Positions 15,012 through 23,049 of a stretch of 25,918 nucleotides of DNA are shown here, in pieces. The position numbers and the translations under genes are program-made. The notes under the pieces are model-generated. The model was not told where the DNA came from. It saw only the letters and a list, made by a program, of their open reading frames with translations, and ran no database searches. Every line of letters starts with the position of its first letter. Positions within the stretch are counted from its first letter, which is position 1. This stretch comes from Methylophilaceae bacterium (GTDB lineage Bacteria > Pseudomonadota > Gammaproteobacteria > Burkholderiales > Methylophilaceae), in the NCBI GenBank assembly GCA_947379975.1, contig CANCPF010000025.1:1-25918 (forward strand). The letters are read 5' to 3'.

Positions 15012-16052
15012 ATGGCATTAAATTTTAAAAAAGAAACCTTTCGCGAAGATTACACCTACAGTAATTCTGATGCTGCAATCAAACGGTTTCCGTTTCCTTT
15101 TCCTGAAGATCAATATATGTACTCGGTGAATATTGAACCGCATACCAAAGGCAAACAAGGGACGGTATGTGAGTTTACGTTTGATATTGACGAGCACTAC
15201 GTTGCTGAATGCCTAGATAAAAAAATCACTCTTGAGCAAGATCCTGGCCGTTATAAAGCCTTACCACATATGATGGATGCCCAGTGGGACTTTGTAGAAC
15301 TGACTATGGAAGCGCTTGCGCAAGATTATCCAGAACATTTCAGCTTAAAAAAACAGGGCTTAATCTGGACTTGGGAAAATAAACCGCTAGGCATTAAAGA
15401 TACTTTCACATTCGGTGATACCTCAACATTAGCCACCGAACCATTTGACTATATTGGTCGGCAATTACAAGGTGATTTTGTATTGCTTGATCATAGGGAT
15501 GAAACTTTGTATGCCGACGCGGGCATTGTCACTAGTCAAGCCGATTGGTCGCTGGCATTTAATGTGGGTATGTCTTGGCGTGAATGGCATGGTCCTGTTC
15601 CGCGTGCCACAGAGCTTGGTGTGATGGATCGTGCTTTGAAGTATTTGCTTAATCTACAGATTGGTAGTCCAGTTCGTCGTTTGAACTGGACGATGACTGT
15701 TAATCCGCGCTTAGATACTTCTCCAGAAAACTACCCGCACTGGGGCGGTGAACGCAATACGGTGAACGCTGAAAATATTGGCGATTTAATTCATCTGCGT
15801 GTTGAGTTGCAAACCTTATTTAGATTGCCGCGCAGTAACGCTATAGTATTTAGCATACGTTGTTATTTGATTAGCTTAAAAGATATTGCCACTTACCCGC
15901 GTTGGGCTAAACGCTTACATCGGGTGCAAAAAACCATGCATCCAGATTTAATTGAATATAAAGGCATGACAAAGTTTCATCCAATGATGGTAGATTGGCT
16001 TGCCAAGTTTGATGATGGAGAAACATTGGCGATTGGTACTCAGCCTGAATAA
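15012..16052 (+). CDS. haem-dependent oxidative N-demethylase catalytic subunit (DUF3445)
   Basis: 346 residues from the ATG at 15012, chosen because AAAGG lies 8 nt upstream; an ATG seven codons earlier (14991) has no ribosome binding site. The sequence follows the DUF3445/HODM alpha family: FPFPFPEDQYMYSVNI at the N-terminus, YIGRQLQGDFVLLD, AGIVTSQADWSLAFNVGMSW-type core, HGPVPRATELG, RLNWTMTVNPRL, and the signature LIHLRVELQTLFRLPRSN. Family members use a PAS-like haem domain to demethylate secondary amines with O2. Following the DmmA-like and PDR reductase genes, it should be the oxygenase that turns DMA into monomethylamine plus formaldehyde. The haem ligand cannot be assigned here with confidence. 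Confidence 0.92.
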   Translation: MALNFKKETFREDYTYSNSDAAIKRFPFPFPEDQYMYSVNIEPHTKGKQGTVCEFTFDIDEHYVAECLDKKITLEQDPGRYKALPHMMDAQWDFVELTMEALAQDYPEHFSLKKQGLIWTWENKPLGIKDTFTFGDTSTLATEPFDYIGRQLQGDFVLLDHRDETLYADAGIVTSQADWSLAFNVGMSWREWHGPVPRATELGVMDRALKYLLNLQIGSPVRRLNWTMTVNPRLDTSPENYPHWGGERNTVNAENIGDLIHLRVELQTLFRLPRSNAIVFSIRCYLISLKDIATYPRWAKRLHRVQKTMHPDLIEYKGMTKFHPMMVDWLAKFDDGETLAIGTQPE

Positions 16053-16078
16053 GTATGTCCGTTTATTTAAAGAGTAGT

Positions 16079-17443
16079 CTAGTGTAATTGGTTTGAATTA
16101 ACGTTATAACGCTGGTCAGGAATCTCAGTAATAAAACCTTCCAGTGCCAATAACTCTCCGGTACCAGAGAATATTCCGCGACCATATTCTTGCACTAATT
16201 TAGGTTCACCTTTTCGCGTAATAATGCGATAAATAAGCTTAAATTCTTCACCATTGCTAATCTGCTCTTTAACAGACTCCCAGACAGCCGCTCTATCGTC
16301 TGGATGGATAATAAGATTGAAGTTAAGGTTAGGATTGTTAATTAATTCAAAAGTGTCATAGCCTGTGACGTCTACGCAGCCTTCGTTAACAAACTCAAAT
16401 GTCCAAGAGCGGTCGTTTCTGCAACGATAGACCATCCCTGGGATATGACTTAACAATGAGTTAGCCGCGCGTCGATTAGCAACAACACTCGCTTCAGCTT
16501 CTTTATTACGTTGAATATCTGTCATCGTGCCTATGACGCTGGTGCTCTCGCCTGTGGCGGTTGAAGTAGTTTTTACGCGCATGACTATCCAATTAGGGTC
16601 GCCTCGCACTGAGATTAGGCGCGCTTCAACAGTGCAATGGCTTCTTTTACCTTTGGTTAAAGAGTCTAATCTGGCTTCAAGCATGGGTTTATCTTCAGGA
16701 TGAAAGAAATCTAATAATGATTTATTCAAGCAGTCTTGCACTTTGTATTCCAGCATGTTTTCCCATGCACGATTTAGGAAAATGATTTTCCCTTCGGCAC
16801 TTAGCTGGAATACGATTTCCTCAAGTCGGTCTACAATATTGTGGTAATTAAATTGTGACTCATAATCATTACTTAACAGATTGTTTGCAGAAGTTGGTGT
16901 GAACTGAAATAGCATTAAATTGTTTTGGCCATCTTCACGCATACGCGTGAGACTGGCATTAGATGGTAGAGTTGTGCCATCTACACAAACTAGTCGAATT
17001 CTAGTAGCGTCTTTTTTTGGTTTGCCAGTTAAAGCTTCTGCGCTTAATTCGGCAAAGTTTTGATGATCAGCAGGGTGAATTAAGTTTGAAAATGGCATGC
17101 CTATAATTTGGTCTGACATATCAACCATGCCTAATGTTTGTAGAAAAGGGGTATTTACAAATTTAACAACATAACCATCAAGCACTGCAGCTGGCGAAGA
17201 TAATGCGCTAGAAACTTCAGTGCCCCAGGCAACTTCTTGCGTTAAGTCGCGCCTAGAACGTGATGTTCTAGTAGATAGTAGTGGCTGGATGGTAATAACA
17301 ATAGCGGCAGAAAATATTGCAACAGCCGCTGAAACGAGCATTACAAGATGTAATAAAAAAGGCCCCTGAATGCTGTACCATGAACCCAATATTATCAAAA
17401 AGATAACACTGATAATAAGTGTTGAAAAAATGAATATACTCAT
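16079..17443 (-). CDS. membrane PAS-repeat protein without an output domain
   Basis: 454 residues from the ATG at 17443 (an in-frame UUG one codon earlier is rejected). Two N-terminal membrane helices at about 5-24 and 30-53 are followed by three PAS modules, roughly 75-180, 195-315 and 325-445. The second and third carry typical PAS/PAC strings (EIVFQLSAEGKIIFLNRAWE; HPDDRAAVWESVKEQI; GFITEIPDQRY). The protein ends right after PAS3 with no histidine kinase, GGDEF, EAL or methyl-accepting domain. It converges on the HODM gene and diverges from the NarX-like kinase, 53 nt between start codons. It may be a sensory partner of that kinase, or a sensor that lost its effector. Confidence 0.85.
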   Translation of the reverse strand: MSIFIFSTLIISVIFLIILGSWYSIQGPFLLHLVMLVSAAVAIFSAAIVITIQPLLSTRTSRSRRDLTQEVAWGTEVSSALSSPAAVLDGYVVKFVNTPFLQTLGMVDMSDQIIGMPFSNLIHPADHQNFAELSAEALTGKPKKDATRIRLVCVDGTTLPSNASLTRMREDGQNNLMLFQFTPTSANNLLSNDYESQFNYHNIVDRLEEIVFQLSAEGKIIFLNRAWENMLEYKVQDCLNKSLLDFFHPEDKPMLEARLDSLTKGKRSHCTVEARLISVRGDPNWIVMRVKTTSTATGESTSVIGTMTDIQRNKEAEASVVANRRAANSLLSHIPGMVYRCRNDRSWTFEFVNEGCVDVTGYDTFELINNPNLNFNLIIHPDDRAAVWESVKEQISNGEEFKLIYRIITRKGEPKLVQEYGRGIFSGTGELLALEGFITEIPDQRYNVNSNQLH

Positions 17444-17496
17444 CAAGTTAAGCCTAAATATTACAAGTAGTCAGTATAAAAAGAACTCAACTAAAA

Positions 17497-19326
17497 ATGC
17501 AAAATATTTTAAATATAATTAAGTCGATTCGTACGTTTGTTAGAAATCATAAACTCTATGCAAATTTGCATGCGCTGGTGGTTTCTATGGTGCTGTCTGT
17601 CATATTAATGCAGGCAGGCTCACTGTTTTTATTTGACTATATTCCAGATCATCTTTCTGTCATACACCGTGCCTATCAAGATCAGTCGGTATGGAAGATG
17701 GAAATCTATAAATTAGAGCATTCTGAAGATGATAAATTGAATGTGCTGAATCGGCTTAATGAACGTCTGAGTGATTTTGATGATGTTGCCTACACTTGGG
17801 CAAGAAACCAAAATGACACAGCTTTAGCACAGTCCTACAAGGATTTGGCGCTAACACAACATAATTTTTCTGATGCTAGAGTGCAAGGTCGCGATAAAGT
17901 AGAAATGCTAGAAAAAGGCCAGTTGGTCATAAAAGCTTATGATAATTTTGTGGCAGCTGCAGAAAAAGATGTCATTATTAAGCAGTCCTTGGTGTCTTTA
18001 CTGCAATTAGTTTGTCTATTTTTGGTATTTTGTATTGCTGCCGGCATCATGCTTACCTCATGGAGTATTTTGATTAATCGCTTGGGTAAAATATTTTCTA
18101 GTATACCTAACGATCTTGTGTCTGATTGGCGTAAAAGTAAACATGAAGATGAATTTGAAATACTCGAAAAACTTACCGCGGAGCTGTCTGCAAGGCTTCA
18201 AGGTATACAAGTGGAAACTAGTTGGATCAATAAAACCAGTGCTATAAAAATGCGAAAAATGCTTCTTTCACAAGACTTTCTATTTAAGCTAGCCAAGCTA
18301 ATAGGAACTTCTGGGCTCAGTGAATTGACCATTAAAAAAGCATTATATTCGTTGGAGACTACTTTAGGTGTCAGTAATATAGCCTTGGTATTTAGTGAAA
18401 ATGGATCAAGAATATCCGCGCAACGTGCTTTATTTTCTAGTTATTGGCCATTATCTTTTGATGAGAGCATGTTTGATGAGGGCGTAAATTTAATTGCAGT
18501 GAGTCATGCTACTAAGCTCATCAAAGGTGAATGCGTGCAATGTGTAACGGTTCCACTGGAAAGCCCAAATGGTTGGTTGGGTATTTTGTTGCTGGAAACG
18601 GAAGCCAATCATTATTTTGACGATACCGAATTGCAGCTTTTTGAGGTGACGGCTCAAATGCTTTCACTTTCGATTGGCTTTCAGGCTAGGGAACAAGAAA
18701 ATAGGCGAGTAGCATTACTTGAAGAGCGCGCCGTAATCGCAAGAGAATTGCATGATTCACTGGCACAATCATTGTCATACATGAAATTTCAGCTCGCTAG
18801 ATTACAGACTAATTTTGGCGCTAATCTCGTTGAATCTGGCGCGGATGACATTGTTAATGATATGCGTGAAGGATTGGATAATGCGTATCGAGAATTAAGA
18901 GAGCTACTCACCACCTTTAGGGTGCAAATGGACGTACGTGGTCTCGATCACGTGCTGGAAGAAGCTATTGAAGAATTTTCGCAACGATCTAGCTTAAATA
19001 TTAGCTTAGATAATCGCCTTCAGGAATGTAAGCTGAGTGTAAATGAGGAATTTCATCTTTTACATGTAGTGCGAGAGGCGTTGTCTAATATCGTTCGTCA
19101 TTCTGGCGCTGAAAAAGTCACGATTGCGCTGGTGTTGCAATCGACAGGTGATGTGATTGTGACTATCGATGACGATGGCAAGGGCTGTACTTTTGACGAA
19201 ACCAAGCCACATCACTACGGCTTGGCTATTATGAAAGAGCGCGCTTACTGTTTGGGTGGGACTATTGAGATTCTACCTAGACGCCGTGGTGGAACACGTG
19301 TCAGATTATTATTTCATCCAAAATAA
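17497..19326 (+). CDS. narX: NarX-like sensor histidine kinase
   Basis: A 609-residue inner-membrane kinase. TM1 at about 26-48, a periplasmic helical domain to about 160, TM2 at about 165-190, a HAMP-like linker (to about 250), a GAF-like cytoplasmic domain (about 265-400), then a HisKA_3 domain with phosphoacceptor His419 in RELHDSLAQSLSYMK, and an ATPase domain (REALSNIVRHSG with the N-box Asn531; DDDGKGC; HYGLAIMKER; RRRGGTRVRL). This is the architecture of NarX. The periplasmic segment at about 53-72 (SVIHRAYQDQSVWKMEIYKL) replaces the nitrate-binding P-box (AGSLRMQS-type), so a nitrate signal is doubtful. It is the first gene of a pair with narL, 57 nt apart. Confidence 0.85.
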   Translation: MQNILNIIKSIRTFVRNHKLYANLHALVVSMVLSVILMQAGSLFLFDYIPDHLSVIHRAYQDQSVWKMEIYKLEHSEDDKLNVLNRLNERLSDFDDVAYTWARNQNDTALAQSYKDLALTQHNFSDARVQGRDKVEMLEKGQLVIKAYDNFVAAAEKDVIIKQSLVSLLQLVCLFLVFCIAAGIMLTSWSILINRLGKIFSSIPNDLVSDWRKSKHEDEFEILEKLTAELSARLQGIQVETSWINKTSAIKMRKMLLSQDFLFKLAKLIGTSGLSELTIKKALYSLETTLGVSNIALVFSENGSRISAQRALFSSYWPLSFDESMFDEGVNLIAVSHATKLIKGECVQCVTVPLESPNGWLGILLLETEANHYFDDTELQLFEVTAQMLSLSIGFQAREQENRRVALLEERAVIARELHDSLAQSLSYMKFQLARLQTNFGANLVESGADDIVNDMREGLDNAYRELRELLTTFRVQMDVRGLDHVLEEAIEEFSQRSSLNISLDNRLQECKLSVNEEFHLLHVVREALSNIVRHSGAEKVTIALVLQSTGDVIVTIDDDGKGCTFDETKPHHYGLAIMKERAYCLGGTIEILPRRRGGTRVRLLFHPK

Positions 19327-19383
19327 TAGTAAATTAACAATTAAATTTAATCAAAAACCATCAATTAAAAGTTGGAGCATATT

Positions 19384-20022
19384 ATGCAAGCAGCCACTAC
19401 AGTTATTATTATTGATGATCACGCCCTATTCCGTAGAGGTGTAAGTCAAATGATTTCAGCCGATGCTGAGTTTTCGGTGATAGGCGAGGCCGCTTCAGGT
19501 GCTGAAGGTCTGGTATTGGTTTCAGAATTAAAGCCGGACATTGTGTTGATTGATTTGAATATGAGGGGCATGAATGGCATAGAAACACTGACGCATATTA
19601 AAGAAGGAAAGCTTGAGTCTAAATGCATTATGCTCACTGTTTCTGATGCAGAAGTTGATTTGCTAGAAGCTTTACGCGCAGGCGCAGATGGTTATTTGCT
19701 AAAAGATATGGAGCCAGAAGATCTTTGCTCTAGCTTAAAAAAGGCTATGTCTGGCGTTACAGTCTTGCATGAAAGTCTCACTGAAATTTTAAAAAATGCG
19801 CTGATTCATCCTACCTTGAATAAAAGTTCGGAAGATGTTTCACTGACAGAACGTGAGCGTGAGATTCTTGAATGCCTAGCCAATGGCCTGAATAACAAAA
19901 CCATTGCGAGGGAGCTTGGCATTAGTGACACAACAGTTAAAGTGCATATTAAACATTTGCTGAGTAAGCTAAAGCTGACCAGTCGACTTGAAGCCGCGGT
20001 GTGGGCTCACAGGAAGAAGTAG
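19384..20022 (+). CDS. narL: NarL-family response regulator
   Basis: 212 residues from the ATG at 19384, preceded by TTGGAG 7 nt upstream; a longer UUG-initiated version is less likely. A receiver domain with the acidic pair (DDHA, near residue 10) and the phosphoacceptor Asp57 in VLIDLNMRGMNG, then ADGYLLKDMEPEDL, a stretch shared with E. coli NarL. The C-terminal LuxR-type helix-turn-helix (SLTEREREILECLANGLNNK; TTVKVHIKHLLSKLKLTSR; EAAVWAH) also matches NarL. It would be phosphorylated by the upstream kinase and regulate transcription. Its targets are not shown by the sequence; the adjacent DMA monooxygenase and respiratory genes elsewhere are candidates. Confidence 0.92.
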   Translation: MQAATTVIIIDDHALFRRGVSQMISADAEFSVIGEAASGAEGLVLVSELKPDIVLIDLNMRGMNGIETLTHIKEGKLESKCIMLTVSDAEVDLLEALRAGADGYLLKDMEPEDLCSSLKKAMSGVTVLHESLTEILKNALIHPTLNKSSEDVSLTEREREILECLANGLNNKTIARELGISDTTVKVHIKHLLSKLKLTSRLEAAVWAHRKK

Positions 20023-20031
20023 CCCGATAAT

Positions 20032-20090
20032 TATTTGATAAAGCAATAAAGCCTCTTAAAAGATATTCAATATACTAGAAGTATCAAATA
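20032..20090. promoter_or_regulatory. spaced inverted repeat before the NTF2-fold gene
   Basis: TATTTGATA at 20032-20040 and its exact complement TATCAAATA at 20082-20090 lie 50 bp centre to centre, about five helical turns, ending 6 nt before the gene start. Such spacing fits two dimers of one regulator, but it could be chance in AT-rich DNA. Confidence 0.35.
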
Positions 20091-20096
20091 GACAAT

Positions 20097-20510
20097 ATGA
20101 AATTGAGAAACAATCAATATACCCAGGCTATTGTCTTAGCACGCAAGCAATTTAATGCGGCCATTTTATTGCGTAATGTTGATGCTATTTGTGCTTTTTT
20201 CTGTGACGACTATCAAATTGTAACTGCATCGGGCGTTCAATCTAAAGGTGTTGATGAACAGCGTAGGCGTTGGTCCAAGGCATTTCAGCGTGACCCAATT
20301 CTCTTGTATCGTAGACGCACTAGAGAATTGCGTTGTAATGAGCACTTTGGTACCGCAGAGGAGCTTGGAAACTGGGTAGGAAGAATCTCATCGAACCAGC
20401 AAATAAGCTTGGTTGCTGGCGTTTATTCGGCAAAATGGCAAAAACAAGATGATGGACGTTGGTTAATACAAGCTGAAGTTTTTACTATGCTAAGGTCTAA
20501 AGTGGTCTAA
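20097..20510 (+). CDS. NTF2-fold (DUF4440/SnoaL-like) protein
   Basis: A 137-residue protein with the expected cone-shaped NTF2 fold: an N-terminal helix (TQAIVLARKQFNAAIL), helix-loop with the typical ICAFFCDDYQIVTASGV (active-pocket wall), then strands RELRCNEHF, AEELGNWVG, SLVAGVYSAKWQKQDDGRWLIQAEVF. This order fits the DUF4440/SnoaL-like group, whose members include ligand-binding proteins and small enzymes without a common reaction. It has no signal peptide. It follows narL on the same strand at 74 nt, with its own possible operator. Substrate and role are unknown; no catalytic residues can be assigned. Confidence 0.75.
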   Translation: MKLRNNQYTQAIVLARKQFNAAILLRNVDAICAFFCDDYQIVTASGVQSKGVDEQRRRWSKAFQRDPILLYRRRTRELRCNEHFGTAEELGNWVGRISSNQQISLVAGVYSAKWQKQDDGRWLIQAEVFTMLRSKVV

Positions 20511-20553
20511 AACCTGCAGTAACTTAAATGCGTAGTTTTGGATGTCCAGTAAT

Positions 20554-20582
20554 ACTATAAATATAGTAGCAATATTTATAGT
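20554..20582. promoter_or_regulatory. 11-bp inverted repeat upstream of pgm
   Basis: ACTATAAATAT and ATATTTATAGT are perfect complements with a 7-nt spacer; a shorter nested palindrome ACTATA-AA-TATAGT sits at its left arm. No T-run follows, so an operator is more likely than a terminator. A TATAAT box lies about 55 nt further on (20635-20640) without a good -35. Confidence 0.5.
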
Positions 20583-20665
20583 GATAATTGCCGGTTAGAT
20601 GCAAACATAGTAATCATTGCTAGCTATAATACGATAAATCTTAGATATACTTTCGGATAGATAAC

Positions 20666-22333
20666 ATGCAAATTAACACGATTCAAACTACGGTATTTAG
20701 CGATCAAAAACCTGGTACTTCTGGACTGCGTAAGAAAGTAAAGGTATTTCAGCAAACGCATTACTTGGAAAATTTCGTGCAAAGTATTTTTGACACTCTG
20801 TTTGAAAAAGATGGTGTGCCAGAAAATGCTACACTAACTATCGGTGGAGATGGACGTTTCTATAATCGGCATGCAATTCAAACTATTATTCAGATGGCGG
20901 CAGCGAATGGTTTTGCCCGCGTTATTGTTGGGCAGGCGGGTATTTTATCTACGCCAGCGGTTTCGCATATTATTCGAAAATATAAAACATTCGGCGGCAT
21001 GATCTTATCTGCTAGCCACAACCAAGGTGGGGTGGATGGCGATTTCGGCATTAAATATAACATTAGTAATGGTGGGCCAGCACCTGAAAAAATTACCGAT
21101 GAAGTGTTCGAAAAAAGCAAAGTAATTGCCAGTTACAAAATTGCAGATCTTGCAGAAGTCGATGTAGATACGCTTGGTGAAAGCCTCTTTAATGACGGAA
21201 AATTTACCGTGCAGGTGATTGATGCGGTAGAAGATTATGCCGATTTAATGCAAACGTTGTTTGATTTTTCAGCTATTAAAAATCTGTTAGCTAGTGGTTT
21301 TCAGATGAAATTCGATGCCATGCATGCCGTGACTGGCCCCTATGCACAAGAAATTTTTGTTAATCGCTTGGGTGCACCTGCGCATAGTCTGATGAATTGT
21401 GTGCCTTCCGAAGATTTTGGCGGCGGCCACCCAGACCCTAATTTAACCTACGCGGAAGATTTGGTGAAAATCATGTTTGCTGGTGATAATGCGCCAGATT
21501 TTGGTGCGGCATCGGATGGCGATGGCGACCGGAATATGATATTGGGTAAAAACTTTTTTGTAACGCCATCTGATAGTTTGGCAGTATTAGCTGCCAATGC
21601 AACGCTAGTGCCAGCATATTCAAACGGCATTGCTGGCGTTGCACGCTCTATGCCAACCAGTAGTGCGGTGGATCGCGTGGCGGCAAAGTTAAACATTCCC
21701 TGCTATGAAACGCCTACTGGTTGGAAGTTTTTTGGCAATTTGATGGATGCCGGCAAAGTTACACTTTGCGGCGAAGAGAGTTTCGGCACTAGCTCTAATC
21801 ATGTACGCGAGAAAGATGGCCTTTGGGCAGTGTTGTTTTGGTTGAATGTGTTAGCGCAAAAAAATACCGTGATGGAAAAAGCTTCTGTAGCGCAGATTCT
21901 AAAAGCACATTGGTTGGAATTCGGCCGTAATGTATATTCACGCCACGATTTTGAAGCAATACCGACAGCAGCGGCTAACGATGTCATGGCGCACATTAAA
22001 GCGCAATTTAATAGTCTGCCGAACCAAACTTTCGGTGCGTATACCGTTAAAACTTGCGATGATTTCAGTTACCACGACTCAATTGATGGCTCTGTCAGTA
22101 ATAATCAGGGCGTGCGTATTTTGTTTGTCGATGGTTCTCGTATTGTTTTCAGGCTTTCTGGCACAGGCACTGAAGGTGCCACTTTACGTATTTATTTGGA
22201 GGCATTTGAGCCAGATAGCGCAAAACAAAGTGTGGATGCGCAGGTTGCTTTAGCTGAAATGATACAAATTGCATTGAAGATTTCACAGCTTAAAGAAAAA
22301 ACTGGCAACGATACACCAACAGTAATTACCTAA
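20666..22333 (+). CDS. pgm: phosphoglucomutase (alpha-D-glucose phosphate-specific)
   Basis: A 555-residue cytoplasmic enzyme that interconverts glucose 1- and 6-phosphate for glycogen and cell-wall sugar synthesis. It is a full-length member of the PGM1-like branch: phosphoserine loop with Ser117 in ILSASHNQGG, Mg2+ site DGDGDR (284-289), sugar-specificity loop GEESFGTSSNH, and the C-terminal phosphate-binding loop RLSGTGTEGATLRIY. The serine loop reads HNQGG where the family almost always has HNPGG (codon CAA for CCA). It stands alone, with an inverted repeat upstream and the convergent retropepsin gene downstream. Confidence 0.95.
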   Translation: MQINTIQTTVFSDQKPGTSGLRKKVKVFQQTHYLENFVQSIFDTLFEKDGVPENATLTIGGDGRFYNRHAIQTIIQMAAANGFARVIVGQAGILSTPAVSHIIRKYKTFGGMILSASHNQGGVDGDFGIKYNISNGGPAPEKITDEVFEKSKVIASYKIADLAEVDVDTLGESLFNDGKFTVQVIDAVEDYADLMQTLFDFSAIKNLLASGFQMKFDAMHAVTGPYAQEIFVNRLGAPAHSLMNCVPSEDFGGGHPDPNLTYAEDLVKIMFAGDNAPDFGAASDGDGDRNMILGKNFFVTPSDSLAVLAANATLVPAYSNGIAGVARSMPTSSAVDRVAAKLNIPCYETPTGWKFFGNLMDAGKVTLCGEESFGTSSNHVREKDGLWAVLFWLNVLAQKNTVMEKASVAQILKAHWLEFGRNVYSRHDFEAIPTAAANDVMAHIKAQFNSLPNQTFGAYTVKTCDDFSYHDSIDGSVSNNQGVRILFVDGSRIVFRLSGTGTEGATLRIYLEAFEPDSAKQSVDAQVALAEMIQIALKISQLKEKTGNDTPTVIT

Positions 22334-22360
22334 GCAAGGCTAAAGAATCTGTAGTTTGAA

Positions 22361-22837
22361 TCAATGTTCGACTTGTTTAATGGTCATTTCGCCATTAAAT
22401 AATCGAACATCCATGCGACCTAAAAACGACATGCCTAGCAACACGTCTCCATCTAAGCCGGGGGCGATCATTGCTGAAACATCGTTTGCGTTCACGCCAC
22501 CTAACTGTAAAGATTTTAGTCGCACCATATAACCAATACTATCGCCATTAGCGGTATTGGTGCGTATAGCATCCATGCTTTTTAAGTTAAGTCTGTCGGC
22601 AATACTTTGTGAAATCGCCACGCCAGTGGCGCCGGTATCGACTAATACATTTACTTTCTCGCCATTAATCAAGGCTTCTGCACGGTAATGGCCATCCAAG
22701 CCGCGTTTTAAAACTACAGTGCTATTTTCACCTAAGCGATTAATTTTATTGGGATTTTGAATATTGTCCGCCAAGTAGACAATTAGCGCAGCGAGTGCGA
22801 GCCATATAATACCTATGGTAAGTGTATTTTTAGACAT
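22361..22837 (-). CDS. membrane-anchored retropepsin-like aspartic protease
   Basis: A 158-residue protein with an N-terminal membrane helix (residues about 6-24: LTIGIIWLALAALIVYLA) and a single-domain aspartic protease. The active-site motif VDTGATG lies at Asp67, followed by the second characteristic strand (DVLLGMSFLGRMDVRLF) typical of clan AA retroviral-type enzymes that work as dimers. Homologues of this bacterial group (TIGR02281-type) are common in Proteobacteria, with few known substrates. It begins 17 nt after iscX on the same strand, so the two are probably cotranscribed. Whether it is active cannot be told from sequence, although the catalytic Asp is present. Confidence 0.9.
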   Translation of the reverse strand: MSKNTLTIGIIWLALAALIVYLADNIQNPNKINRLGENSTVVLKRGLDGHYRAEALINGEKVNVLVDTGATGVAISQSIADRLNLKSMDAIRTNTANGDSIGYMVRLKSLQLGGVNANDVSAMIAPGLDGDVLLGMSFLGRMDVRLFNGEMTIKQVEH

Positions 22838-22854
22838 GGTTTAAAAAAGTTTCT

Positions 22855-23049
22855 TTACTCCGCCTCTTCTATCCAAGCTAGTTGTATGGCTTCTAAGATC
22901 TTTTCACCACATTTTTCTGGTGTATCATCAAAGCCTTCTAAATCCATGACCCATTGCATTAAATCAGTGAAACGTATGGTGCTCGGATCAACATCTGGGT
23001 GTGTGTCGTAAAGCGTTTCTGCGATGGTTAAGCTGTCTGTCCATTTCAT
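22855..23049 (-). CDS. iscX: IscX (YfhJ) Fe-S assembly accessory protein
   Basis: 64 residues, the family's usual size. The sequence has the complete family pattern: MKWTDSLTIAETLYDTHPDVDPSTIRFTDLMQWV (read as consecutive segments), then DLEGFDDTPEKCGEKILEAIQLAWIEE. IscX is an acidic adaptor that binds IscS and iron and tunes cluster assembly on IscU. Here it is not with the isc operon but first in a pair with the retropepsin gene. A 10-bp palindrome GATAATTATC touches its start codon (23050-23059), in the position of the ribosome binding site; it resembles part of a Fur-type hexamer pair, but one site of this length is weak. Confidence 0.93.
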   Translation of the reverse strand: MKWTDSLTIAETLYDTHPDVDPSTIRFTDLMQWVMDLEGFDDTPEKCGEKILEAIQLAWIEEAE

